From positions 1-64,000 of the forward strand of contig CAJJCS010000004.1 of assembly GCA_905182755.1 (NCBI GenBank): a DNA stretch of 64,000 bases, given 5' to 3'. The notes under the pieces are model-generated. The model was not told the origin of the DNA. It was given only the letters and a program-made list of their open reading frames with translations, and ran no database searches. This document shows, piece after piece, positions 9,182 through 18,178 of this stretch; positions within the stretch are counted from its first letter, which is position 1, and every line of letters begins with the position of its first letter. Position numbers and translations under genes: made by a program. The stretch is from Aequorivita sp. HC6-5 (GTDB lineage: Bacteria > Bacteroidota > Bacteroidia > Flavobacteriales > Flavobacteriaceae).

Positions 9182-12100
9182 TTAAATTTTATTTATTAGT
9201 ATTGTTTGATTTGTATACACCAAAATTTTGTCTTTAATGGTGTACCCCATCTCTACAAGAGCGGTGGCATAGCCGTTAATTTGATCTTCATGCTCATAGT
9301 TTGGAGTCCCTGTTTTGTAATCTATAATAGATACCGAGTTTGTTTGAGGATGAAAGTTTAATCTATCAGGCCTTAAGCTGTGCCCTTGCTTAGTGATAAT
9401 ATCACGCTCATTATATACCTGGGCATCATTTTCAAATAAGGGATACAGAGCTGGATCTTGTAATACGGTTTGCACCTTTAATTGCAAAGCGGCTATTTTT
9501 TCTTCAGAGATAGTGGCTAGGCGTCTTAATTTCTGAAAAACAAATGCCTCATCACCATGATATTTAATTTCCTGCATGGTGTCATGAAAAAGATTTCCTT
9601 CTGCAATTGCTTCTTTTATTTTTATATCTGTACCAACTCCCCTGTTGTTTATGATATGCAAATTATGTCCTTGGGGGGTACTACTTATAAATTTAGGTGA
9701 CACCCTTTTACTGGTTTGTTTGGTTTTACCGTGAGCCTGAGGGTTAAAATTTCCGAAGGTATACACCTTTTGATTTTCGTCCCACGTGCCCTGATGCTTT
9801 AAAAATTCAGAAAAAAGTTGCTGAAAATTTTGCAAGTTATCTTTAACCTGGCTTGGGACTCTCTGTAATGATATATAGCTGCTCTACGGCGCGCGTAAGA
9901 GTTACATACAATAGGTTGTAGTTGTCTAGGGCTATGGTTTGTCTTCTTTTTGTATGAATAGCCGCGCCTTGTGGGTTGTAATCGGCAATACTTTTATTGT
10001 AATTAATAAGTGTTTGATCAAAGTCTTGGCTCCAAGTATCTGGAACCGAAATCCAAGTCTTGGGTTCCTGCTCTTTGTAGAGTTCTATATTGGCGTATGG
10101 AAATATGACCGCGGGAAACTCTAGCCCTTTGGCCTTATGAATAGTCATGAACTGCACCCCGTTAGTGTTTTCTCCACAGGCAATAGAGGCGGTCTGTCTT
10201 TTTGTTTCCCAAAAGTCTAAAAAGCCTAAGGTATCTGCCTGTGGTTTTTGTTGGTATTCAAAAACAAGATCCATAAAGCCATATAAATAGGCATCTGCAA
10301 TTTTATCTAAACCAAAGTGTTTTACAATATACTCAGCGCCTTGATATAAAGATTTTTGCGCTACTTGTAAAGATCGAAATCAATACCATATTTTTTTAGT
10401 GTTTCAGAAAAAAGAGCTCCTTGCTCCAAAAACGAAGTGAAAAAGGAGTGCTTATCTATGGCTATTTTAAAATGAGTGTGCAAAAAATCTAGCACCCGTA
10501 TTTTGGTTTGTGTGTCTGTGGGTTGTACACTAAATAAAATGGTGTTGTAAATACATTTAACCACATCTGCATTTTCTAGCAATAAGGTCTCTGAGGAGAT
10601 AACATTTATATCATGCTCCATAAGATAGGTGCTTAAAAACACCCCGTCATCTTTCTTGCGGGTTAACACGCAAATATCACTGTAGGCAAATCCTTGCTGG
10701 TTTAGTTGCTTGACAATAGCAAGGGTTTTTTCTGCGTATAATTGGTTTTTTTCTTCCTTGTTTTGGGCTTCAATAAATTCTAAATTAACATATCCATTTG
10801 CTTTTTCATTACATCCTTGATTGTTGCCATCTATATATAATTTTTCATGCTGGGGGTCTTCTAAGAATTGGGAGGCGTAGGTGAAAAAGTTGTTGTTAAA
10901 GTCAATAATCTCTTTTAAACTGCGGTAATTTTTAGGCAGGTTTTCTATCACAGGACGTACCGTGTCAAAAGCAGAATTTTCATGGATGAGTGATAAAAAC
11001 TGTTCTGGGTTACCGCCCCTCCATCTGTAAATTGCTTGTTTTACATCTCCTACCAAAAGAAGTGAGCCTTCTTTGGAGGTTTGGGCCTGAGATAGGGAGT
11101 TGTCCAACAAAGGAATCATGTTTTGCCATTGCATAACAGAGGTGTCTTGAAACTCATCAATGAAGAAATGGCTATACCGCTCTCCCAGGCGCTCATAGAT
11201 AAAGGGAGCCGGCTGGTCTTTTATTTCTTTATGTATAAGGGCATTAAACTGTGCAATGGGAACAAGGCTTTGCTCCTCTTGTAGTGTGGCAAGTTCTTTG
11301 CTCACTAGATTAATTACAGAAAGCGGGGTGAGGTTTTTTAAAATGGCGGCAATAAACCTAAGGTTGTTTACTTGTTTTTGAGCAGCGGCGATAAAGGCTT
11401 CAAAGACTGATTGGTTTTGATCTATAATCGCTGCAAGGGCTTCATTTTTTTTTGCCCAGGTGACGCCATACATTGGCTTTTGTGCAAGGTCTTGTATCCA
11501 CATGGCTGAAAAATCTATCTTGCCATACTCTTTGCTTTTTAATCTTTCTATAAAGGTGATAAATGAACCTCTTGAGAAGGATTTTTTGTCCAGGCCATGG
11601 GTTTCTATAATATCAGTAACAACTTTGATCGCTTTTAAAATAGCACCTTCACCAAGGTGTTTGTTTTTGTGAAGTTCTTTTTTAAAGTCTTCAAAGTCTG
11701 AGAGTGTTTTGTCTTTAAAAAGTGTAAGGTGCGCCGCATCATCTTCATTGTTTAAGAGTGTTGCTGCTTTAAAAATATCTTTGGAGATGTCCCAGGATTT
11801 ATCATCATCGGCTTTTTCTAAGGCAAAGGCAACTAATACCTTTGTGATGGCTTGGTCTACCCCTGTTTTGTCTATGAGTTTATCTACTGCCTCTTTGAGT
11901 AATGCCGTTGGATCTAAAACCACCTCAAAATTACTAGGCAAGGAGAGATCTTTCGCAAAAGTGCGAATAAGGCGGTGGTTAAATTTATCGATAGTCTCTA
12001 CACTAAACCCTGCATAGTTATGTAGTATGTGGTTGAGTATTGCCTTTGCGCTTGCCTGAATTTTAGGAAGCCCTAGGGACAACTCTGATGCAAGATCTTG

Positions 12101-12337
12101 CATCATTTGTGGGGGGTTTGCTACAGAAGATGTTGAAGAAAAGGCCACCAAATTTTCAATGATGCGATCTTTCATCTCTGCAACAGCCTTATTGGTAAAG
12201 GTAAGGGCCAGTAAAGATTGGTAGTAGTTGTTTTTTTGTTGATTCAACAAAAACCCCAGGTACTCTTTTACCAGGGTATATGTTTTACCGCTGCCCGCTG
12301 CGGCGTCATAAATTAAAAAAGGAGTGTCGTTTTTCAA
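9182..12337 (-). CDS. AddA/RecB-like UvrD-type helicase-nuclease, two frameshifts
   Basis: A product of about 1050 residues: ATP-dependent exonuclease subunit that unwinds and degrades DNA ends for recombination repair. Helicase motifs in order are Walker A (AAGSGKTYTL near the N-terminus), DEFQDTS (Walker B), IYRWRGG and TIHKAKGLEFPAV. The C-terminal nuclease has RPDRLNF followed by IIDYKTG. The frame breaks twice. Near 10372 a run of T appears one base short (DL continues LQVAQKSLYQG), and near 9857 a CCC run appears one base long (ITESP continues SQVKDNLQNF). Both disappear with one-base corrections, so the gene is probably intact in the organism. The partner AddB-like gene lies downstream. 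Confidence 0.85.
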
Positions 12338-12490
12338 GATTAATATTTTGCACTAAATTACGCAAAAGTAGATGTCAATAAAAGCTTTCTTGGGAGGTAT
12401 TAAAACCTTAATATTTCTATAACAGTATATTTAGCCCTTAATGTGTAACTTTGCATAAGATTAAAAACAATAATTTTAAAATTTCTTATT

Positions 12491-13096
12491 ATGGCTTTTC
12501 AATTACCACAATTATCATATGCTCACAATGCATTAGAACCAAATATAGACCAAAGAACCATGGAGATCCATCACGGAAAACATCACCAAGGATATACCAA
12601 CAACCTCAACGCTGCTATTGAAGGTACAGACATGGAAGGAAATAGCATTGAAGAGATTCTTCAAAACCTAGACATGAACAACAAGGCCGTAAGAAACAAT
12701 GGTGGCGGTTTTTACAACCACTCTTTGTTTTGGGAAGTAATGACACCAAACGGTGGAGGTGCTCCAACAGGAGCAGTAGCAGCCGCTATTGACGCCTCTT
12801 TTGGGAGTTTTGATGCTTTTAAAGAAACTTTTGCAACAGCAGCCAAAACACAGTTTGGCTCTGGATGGGCATTTTTATGTGTAGCTAAAGATGGATCTTT
12901 AGATGTATGTGGTTGCCCTAACCAAGACAACCCACTGATGCCAGGTGTTGGTTGTGGCGGGACACCAATTTTAGGTATTGATGTTTGGGAACACGCATAC
13001 TACCTAAACTACCAAAACAGACGTCCAGATTACGTAAGCGCCTTTTTTAATGTTATTAACTGGGATGCTGTAAATGCTCGTATGGCCAAGGCATAA
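12491..13096 (+). CDS. sodB: Superoxide dismutase (Fe/Mn)
   Basis: A 201-residue cytoplasmic enzyme that converts superoxide to peroxide and oxygen. Metal ligands are visible: His in [12 protein letters not shown], His in GFYNHSLFW, and Asp and His in [14 protein letters not shown]. Length and C-terminus ([15 protein letters not shown]) fit the family. The loop before the third ligand is unusually rich in cysteine ([20 protein letters not shown]). A TAACTTTG -7 element at 12446-12453 precedes it and a terminator follows, so it is monocistronic. Metal choice (Fe or Mn) cannot be read with certainty. Confidence 0.93.
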   Translation: MAFQLPQLSYAHNALEPNIDQRTMEIHHGKHHQGYTNNLNAAIEGTDMEGNSIEEILQNLDMNNKAVRNNGGGFYNHSLFWEVMTPNGGGAPTGAVAAAIDASFGSFDAFKETFATAAKTQFGSGWAFLCVAKDGSLDVCGCPNQDNPLMPGVGCGGTPILGIDVWEHAYYLNYQNRRPDYVSAFFNVINWDAVNARMAKA

Positions 13097-13117
13097 AACA
13101 TATATCTTTATATTTAG

Positions 13118-13150
13118 AAGCGGCACATCATCATGATATGCCGCTTTTTT
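13118..13150 (+). terminator. Terminator after sodB
   Basis: Stem AAGCGGCA / TGCCGCTT with a short loop, followed by six T residues, 22 bp after the sodB stop. Confidence 0.8.
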
Positions 13151-13211
13151 GTATTGTAAAGCCCTAAAACATCGCTGGCATTGGGACACACAGGGTTTTG
13201 GTGGTTGGGTG

Positions 13212-13955
13212 TTATTTTTTTAATTCTTGGTTAATTAATAGTAAAATTTCTTGGTTTTGATTTTTAATATCATTTAACTCACTGAGGTATTCTTTGGCGT
13301 ATGCACAAGAGCGTATCGAATAATTTTCAAAGGCTTTGTCTTGTAAAAGTCCTTTAAAATTGGAAGGAGTTTTTGGAGAAAGCATCTCAGGAAAAATGGC
13401 TTTCCATTCACCAATAGCACTTATATAGTTGGCCTTCATAACCAGAGACTCATATTGAAACTTGCGAATGGTTAGGGCCTCCTCATCTGAGTCTTTAATT
13501 ACATCTTCCCAGGAAAAGAGGATTTCAATAAGACGCTTGTTTTTGATTAAATGGATCTCACTTGATGATATTGCAGAGCGCAAAGCTCCATTGCTTGGAT
13601 TAAAGGTATAGGTCCAGCCAAGTCCCAAAATAAGATCATTATACTGGGCTGTCGTATAATTTTTATGTTGGTTTTTAATCATGCTGTTACCAACAAAATA
13701 TGCCTTTGGGACCTCTTTATTGTAAAAAATCACAGTATCTAGCTGTCGCAAATTGGCCTCAAACTCGAGTTGTAATGCGCTTAAAACTTCTTTTTTTTGG
13801 GTGTTATTACTGTTTTGAAGGCCTAAGTCGTTTAGCTGTATGGCCACTAGAATACCAATAACCACAAGTACAATTTCTCCAAGAGCATACTGCAGGTATT
13901 TGCCTTTTTTGTTTTTAACCAATAGGCTGGATCTTACTTTTCTGAAGAGTTTCAT
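13212..13955 (-). CDS. DUF6090-like membrane protein
   Basis: A 247-residue protein with a basic N-terminus, then one transmembrane segment at about residues 26-44 in the pattern KYLQYALGEIVLVVIGILVA, followed by a long helical, probably periplasmic domain. This arrangement is the hallmark of DUF6090 proteins, abundant and often clustered in Flavobacteriaceae and of unknown function. The gene is alone between sodB (convergent) and the acyltransferase upstream on the same strand. It is the first gene of the accessory stretch reaching to tRNA-Asn. Confidence 0.65.
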   Translation of the reverse strand: MKLFRKVRSSLLVKNKKGKYLQYALGEIVLVVIGILVAIQLNDLGLQNSNNTQKKEVLSALQLEFEANLRQLDTVIFYNKEVPKAYFVGNSMIKNQHKNYTTAQYNDLILGLGWTYTFNPSNGALRSAISSSEIHLIKNKRLIEILFSWEDVIKDSDEEALTIRKFQYESLVMKANYISAIGEWKAIFPEMLSPKTPSNFKGLLQDKAFENYSIRSCAYAKEYLSELNDIKNQNQEILLLINQELKK

Positions 13956-13999
13956 AATACAGATGTAATTTATATTTATAAGATTTTTAGTACTGCTCC

Positions 14000-15913
14000 T
14001 TATTGTAAAAACTTGAGCGGATTTCCTTTTTCTAGTATGTATTTTCTCGCCAATAAAGTGGCTCCACTTGTATTGAGGTGATTTCCATTTCTGTAAACAA
14101 TACTGTTATCTATCTCATAGTTACAGCCTGTGTCATAACACATAACATCATTAAGATTAATAATGGTAACCTCTGGGTGTTTTCTGTTAATCTCGTAAAC
14201 GATATATGTGTCAGGGCGCTTTTCAAACGGGATTAATAGATCCTGCTTTACTATAGATGGCCCATTATTGGTTTTTAATAATTTCATTTTATGAAGATTC
14301 ATCTCACTTACTGTTCTTAGAGGGTCTATAACAATTACATTTTTGTCTAAATCTATTAGCTCTTTAATGGTTGACATTACTAGCTTGTAGTTTTTAGACT
14401 CTTTATCAATGAATCGTTCCCAGTTGGTTGCCACAATGATGGTTTTAAACTTTTTAGCATACGCCAATCTTTTCTCTCCGTAGGCAGTATCTCTAGTTGG
14501 GGCGCCTGTCTGGTCATCTACATCATACAGCAGTGGGTATCCCCCAGCCGCACTGTCATGGAAATAGAGACCAGAATCTTTTGCCAAAACGTCTATAAAA
14601 GCTGCAGAATGATTGGCAAAAGAGTCTCCAATAAGCACACCATCTAAGGTGTCTTTTTTAACTCCTAAACCACACTGATCACAATTTCCTACTTTAAAAA
14701 CATCATAACAATTTCTTCTTAGTTTATTAGGATAATTGTTTTTCTTATCAAACTCAATCAAGTTAGGATGACGCTCTGGGAAGCCGTCTTTGCCGTCTAA
14801 AACACCATAAATAGCTCCAATAATGAGAAGACTAGGCAATAAGATAACCAAAATGGTTTTTGAGAAATTATATTTGAATCTATACCTAAATGGTTTTTCG
14901 ATAAATCTCCATGAAAAGTAAGACAACAGCACAGTTAAGGTGAGTGCAAGTATTAATTTATCTAAGGTGAGTTCAAGCCCAAAATATTTAATAAAAGAAA
15001 AGATGGGCCAATGCCATAAATACATAGAATAAGACAATAGCCCCATAAAGACCAATGGCTTAAAGGCTAATAATCTGTTTATGATTCCTTTTTTTTGTGT
15101 GTTTTTCCCAGACAATATAAGTAATACCGCTCCCAGACACGGGTAAAATGCATTAAACCCAGGGAATGTGCTCAAGCCATTTAATAGAAATACAGGCAAT
15201 AGTATTAGCAATAATCCTACAACAGAAATCCCATTGTTTTTATTTCTTGATAGCTCAGGTATTTTATCCCAAAACAAGGCCAGTCCAGCCCCTAAAGCAA
15301 GTTCAAAGAGTCTAGCTGGCAATAGGAAATAAGCTATTTTTGGATAATATGATGCTAAAAACACAGACAATCCTAAACCAATTACAATAAAGAAAACAAT
15401 AAAATACAATCTGTTTTTAAGGTTTAAATACCGATGTAATAGTAGTAGAATTGGCGGCCAGATAAAATAAAATTGTTCTTCAACAGATAAAGACCAAGTG
15501 TGCAGTAGGGGCATTAATTCTGTATTTCCAACAAAATAGTTACTGCCACTTATCCATAAATAAAAATTATTTGTGCTTAAAATAGTGTGAAGCGCTGATC
15601 TTCCAAATGCCTCTAAGTCATTGGCAAACAAAAACATACAAGCAGGTACGGTTATCACTAACATAACAAATACCAAAACAGGTATTATGCGCCGTATACG
15701 TCTCAAATAAAATGCCTTGAATGAAAAAATAGTGCCCAGCATTTCTTTATCTATAGACCTTGTAATTAAATATCCAGAGATAACAAAAAACACATCAACA
15801 CCAATAAACCCGCCTTGTATCCATAGTAAATCTGCATGAAATAAAATAACAACAAGCACAGATATAGCCCTTAAGCCATCAATATCAGGCCTGTAAGAAA
15901 GTAGTTTGCTCAT
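14000..15913 (-). CDS. Membrane O-acyltransferase with C-terminal SGNH domain (OafA/YrhL family)
   Basis: A 637-residue integral membrane protein that probably transfers acetyl groups to a surface polysaccharide. The N-terminal acyltransferase-3 domain (about residues 5-360) has the family signature RPDIDGLRAISV, FFVISGYLI and a conserved His (FHADLL), with about ten membrane segments. The C-terminal SGNH-hydrolase-like domain shows the Ser motif VLIGDSFANHS and a late NGNHLNTSG with the catalytic His. Two-domain proteins of this type acetylate O-antigen or exopolysaccharide. No polysaccharide gene cluster lies nearby, so the acceptor is unknown. A terminator at 15960-15989 isolates it from the upstream gene. 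Confidence 0.88.
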   Translation of the reverse strand: MSKLLSYRPDIDGLRAISVLVVILFHADLLWIQGGFIGVDVFFVISGYLITRSIDKEMLGTIFSFKAFYLRRIRRIIPVLVFVMLVITVPACMFLFANDLEAFGRSALHTILSTNNFYLWISGSNYFVGNTELMPLLHTWSLSVEEQFYFIWPPILLLLHRYLNLKNRLYFIVFFIVIGLGLSVFLASYYPKIAYFLLPARLFELALGAGLALFWDKIPELSRNKNNGISVVGLLLILLPVFLLNGLSTFPGFNAFYPCLGAVLLILSGKNTQKKGIINRLLAFKPLVFMGLLSYSMYLWHWPIFSFIKYFGLELTLDKLILALTLTVLLSYFSWRFIEKPFRYRFKYNFSKTILVILLPSLLIIGAIYGVLDGKDGFPERHPNLIEFDKKNNYPNKLRRNCYDVFKVGNCDQCGLGVKKDTLDGVLIGDSFANHSAAFIDVLAKDSGLYFHDSAAGGYPLLYDVDDQTGAPTRDTAYGEKRLAYAKKFKTIIVATNWERFIDKESKNYKLVMSTIKELIDLDKNVIVIDPLRTVSEMNLHKMKLLKTNNGPSIVKQDLLIPFEKRPDTYIVYEINRKHPEVTIINLNDVMCYDTGCNYEIDNSIVYRNGNHLNTSGATLLARKYILEKGNPLKFLQ

Positions 15914-15959
15914 TAAGGTGGTGTTTTATTTTTTTCAAATATAGATGATTTGTACTATA

Positions 15960-15989
15960 AAAAACCCGCTGCAATTGCAGCGGGTTTTT
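15960..15989 (-). terminator. Bidirectional hairpin terminator
   Basis: A near-perfect palindrome (AAAAACCCGCTGCAATTGCA continuing symmetrically) with T runs on both strands. It ends the NTF2-like lipoprotein transcript read leftwards. Confidence 0.85.
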
Positions 15990-16032
15990 GTAGTTTCTTT
16001 TTTGATTAGATGTTAGAAATCAAGGATTTAAA

Positions 16033-16539
16033 TTACTCAGCTTCTTCAACTTCTGGGTCTGCACTAACGGCCATCATCATTCCTGTAGCATCAAAGAAAT
16101 CTCCAGAAAGCATAACTTTACTGTCTTTAATTTCAAAATAGTGGTAGCTATCAACAGAAAAACTTTTCCCTGTAGCTTTACTAACACCGTTCCAAGTTCC
16201 ATACACTCTAACACTACCGTCTGCTTTAAGTGTCTCGTTATTTACACCTGGCAACCAAACTGCATCATCAAAAGTAACATCTGAAAAATTAGACATGTAA
16301 TAATTTGCTTGCTCAAGTACTTGATCATAGCCTACGACACCTGCTCCATACATTGGAGATTGATGTTCTATTTTTTCGTCTAGCATAGACTTAAACTGTT
16401 CGAAATTTGTAGGAGAAGTGTAACTTTCTACAACTTTTTGAGCAATAGCTTTGTTTGTATTAAAAAGGGTTAAGTCTTGCTGGTCTGCGCAAGAGAAAAA
16501 TAACAGTGATGCAAATGCAATAAGTGCGTAGTTTTTCAT
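16033..16539 (-). CDS. NTF2/SnoaL-like lipoprotein
   Basis: 168 residues with a signal peptide ending in a lipobox (LLFFSCADQQ, Cys at about 17). The mature part looks like a nuclear transport factor 2-like fold: an N-terminal helical stretch (KAIAQKVVESYTS), then beta-strands with YGTWNGVSKATGKSFSVDSYHYFEI. Such proteins bind small hydrophobic ligands or act as isomerase-like scaffolds, and the ligand here is unknown. The C-terminus is acidic (DPEVEEAE). It stands alone with its own terminator. Confidence 0.65.
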   Translation of the reverse strand: MKNYALIAFASLLFFSCADQQDLTLFNTNKAIAQKVVESYTSPTNFEQFKSMLDEKIEHQSPMYGAGVVGYDQVLEQANYYMSNFSDVTFDDAVWLPGVNNETLKADGSVRVYGTWNGVSKATGKSFSVDSYHYFEIKDSKVMLSGDFFDATGMMMAVSADPEVEEAE

Positions 16540-16680
16540 TTTATTTTAAATTAAGGTTAAGCTCAAACTTAAACAATTTTATTGAATTAAGAGTCCGCAA
16601 ACCTCAACCCAATATCTATAAATGGCCTCTTTACAACTTTAATAACTCTCTATAATTGAGACAATCCTCTATGAGAGGAA

Positions 16681-16744
16681 GTTTAAGCTATTTAAGGGGG
16701 TTAGAAATAGCTAGATTAAGGCAACAAGGATATGGCCTATGGTT
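16681..16744 (-). repeat. ~60-bp imperfect repeat, copy 1
   Basis: Shares about three quarters of its bases with the segment at 17461-17523, including an identical AGAAATAGCT block and GGCCTAT at the right end. It lies downstream of the 172-residue gene. See copies 2 and 3. The remaining gap (16540-16780) shows nothing else. Confidence 0.6.
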
Positions 16745-16780
16745 TAATAAACAAATAATAACCCTATAGATTGTTGTTTT

Positions 16781-17299
16781 TTAATTTCCTTTCAAAGTAT
16801 CATAAAGACCTTCATTTACTTCAGAATCTGATGTCAAAATTGAGTTCATATAATCTCTAAATTCCACAAAGAAATGAGACTCTCTATTCTCCCAATATTC
16901 CTGCCACCCTGGTTGGTTTTTTATGGCACTAATAGAGGCGGTAAGAGATTCTTGTACATTCTGGTCAAGAGTACCCTCATTTGCTAAATAGTAATTGTTT
17001 TGAAACGATAATATTAAGCCGTGCATTAATATAGTAGCTTGAAATTTTTCAGCACTGGTTGTTATACTTTTTGGGTCCTTTATATAATTCCATAGAAGTT
17101 GGCTTGATTGTTCACTATTACCGGTTTCAGTATACCAAGAAACAGTTATTGCGTTTGCGGCGTTTGCAGTAGCAGATTTTGTTGCTATCGTATTTTCTTT
17201 AAACCGAACACCAACAAAAATTAGTGATATAAATAAAGCAAGCCCTCCAATTATTTCAGTTATTAATGCAATTTTTTTTAAAGGGTATTTCATAATCAA
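16781..17299 (-). CDS. Hypothetical single-pass membrane protein
   Basis: 172 residues (170 if the second ATG at 17293 is used). The N-terminus has one transmembrane helix at about residues 12-30 (IIGGLALFISLIFVGVRF) followed by a helical soluble domain with many Asn, Gln and Trp residues (QPGWQEYWENRES). The layout (short cytoplasmic tail, one helix, then VGVRFKENT) resembles a loosely defined group of marine bacterial hypothetical proteins. No enzymatic motif is visible. It is bracketed by copies 1 and 2 of the 60-bp repeat, so it may be a mobile or cassette-like passenger. Confidence 0.6.
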   Translation of the reverse strand: MIMKYPLKKIALITEIIGGLALFISLIFVGVRFKENTIATKSATANAANAITVSWYTETGNSEQSSQLLWNYIKDPKSITTSAEKFQATILMHGLILSFQNNYYLANEGTLDQNVQESLTASISAIKNQPGWQEYWENRESHFFVEFRDYMNSILTSDSEVNEGLYDTLKGN

Positions 17300-17302
17300 A
17301 TT

Positions 17303-17365
17303 AGTGTAGCCTATTTAAGGGATTAGTAGTTGCTAAATTAAAGGGCGTATAGATACACTAATCTA
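17303..17365 (-). repeat. ~60-bp imperfect repeat, copy 2
   Basis: The most diverged of three copies, in the same orientation, just upstream of the 172-residue gene. It is flanked by a 9-bp inverted pair (on the plus strand ATTAGTGTA at its left end and TACACTAAT at 17354-17362). Confidence 0.5.
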
Positions 17366-17460
17366 AAGACAACATAGCCTAAGGTGGCTATAAATATTTT
17401 TTTTCTGTTTTTAAGATACCATTCCATTTACCATGCTTTTTTCAAATATAATCAATGTAA

Positions 17461-17523
17461 GTGTAACCAATTTAAAAGGTATAGAAATAGCTGAATTAAA
17501 GCTGGGGAAGATACGGCCTATAA
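17461..17523 (-). repeat. ~60-bp imperfect repeat, copy 3
   Basis: Closest to copy 1 (shared AGAAATAGCT and GGCCTAT). On the minus strand it begins at the stop codon of the 40-residue membrane peptide. Confidence 0.6.
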
Positions 17524-17640
17524 TTTGCTTATCCAATACACTAATGCGACAGTAACAATGGTTACAACAATTACATATAGAACCCCTAACAAATTAGATG
17601 TTTTTGTTTTTTTGTTATAAATAAAACTTTTAAAATCCAT
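17518..17640 (-). CDS. Small single-pass membrane peptide
   Basis: A 40-residue frame from ATG 17640 to TAG 17518. The first 17 residues are polar and basic (MDFKSFIYNKKTKTSN), followed by a hydrophobic helix (LLGVLYVIVVTIVTVALVYW, residues 17-36) and a short ISKL tail, which suggests an inner-membrane peptide with a cytoplasmic basic N-terminus. It fills the otherwise empty gap between the 172- and 90-residue genes. No family is recognised and expression is unproven. Confidence 0.4.
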   Translation of the reverse strand: MDFKSFIYNKKTKTSNLLGVLYVIVVTIVTVALVYWISKL

Positions 17641-17651
17641 AATAATTTAAA

Positions 17652-17697
17652 TAACTCCCTATAGCCCTTACTATTAATTTAGTAGGGTTTTTTTTTA
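17652..17697 (+). repeat. Terminator-containing repeat, copy a (orphan)
   Basis: Contains AACTCCCTATAGCCCTTACT, almost identical to 18067-18106, then a hairpin CCCTTACTA / TAGTAGGG and a T run. Read on the plus strand it is a terminator, yet no plus-strand gene precedes it, so its former gene appears to be missing. Confidence 0.65.
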
Positions 17698-17765
17698 TGT
17701 AATTTAACTAATCAACTAATTATCTGTATCTTAGCAAGACAACAAACAACCTAAATAAAACAAAT

Positions 17766-18038
17766 ATGGAAAATGATTCTTCAAAAATGTTATTGGCTCA
17801 AAATCAACTTGCAAACAAGACAAATACTTGGTTACTTTTTCTTTTCTTAGGATGGAGCTATGGTTCTTTAGATAAAATTGGCCTACAGATACTATTCTAT
17901 ATTACTCTCGGAGGATTTGGTTTTTGGGCGGTAATAAGGCTATTTACATTAAATGGAGCTATTAAAGAATATAATAAAAATATATGTATTAGAGTTGGTC
18001 TTAATGCAGATGAGATGTTGATGCTAGGTGTAATATAA
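17766..18038 (+). CDS. Small two-helix membrane protein (TM2-like)
   Basis: 90 residues with two hydrophobic segments (about 20-32 and 40-59) separated by a turn (SYGSLDKIG) and followed by a polar tail (NGAIKEYNKNICIRVGLNAD). The pattern FLFLGWSYGSLDKIGLQILFY resembles the TM2 domain, whose first helix carries a Gly-rich start and whose turn carries Asp. TM2 proteins have no firm function in bacteria. The gene lies between the two terminator-containing repeats (17652 and 18067), so gene plus repeat form a discrete unit. Confidence 0.6.
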   Translation: MENDSSKMLLAQNQLANKTNTWLLFLFLGWSYGSLDKIGLQILFYITLGGFGFWAVIRLFTLNGAIKEYNKNICIRVGLNADEMLMLGVI

Positions 18039-18066
18039 AACCCAGCTTCGCTAACTGTACTCCTTA

Positions 18067-18106
18067 AAACTCCCTATAACCCTTACTATTTAGTAGGGGT
18101 TTTTTG
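18067..18106 (+). terminator. Terminator-containing repeat, copy b
   Basis: Begins AACTCCCTATAACCCTTACT and forms CCCTTACTA / TAGTAGGGG plus a T run, 28 bp after the TM2-like gene. A near copy of 17652-17697. Confidence 0.75.
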
Positions 18107-18178
18107 TGTACCAAAGTTGTACCACACCACTTTATACTTTTGTTTTATATTTGTTCAAAACATTAAACAATTTACATT

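Noticed and set aside
16681-18106. Chromosomal integron cassettes with attC sites
   Set aside because: Repeat ends do not show the RYYYAAC / GTTRRRY core of attC and no integron-type integrase is present. Kept only as cassette-like repeats.
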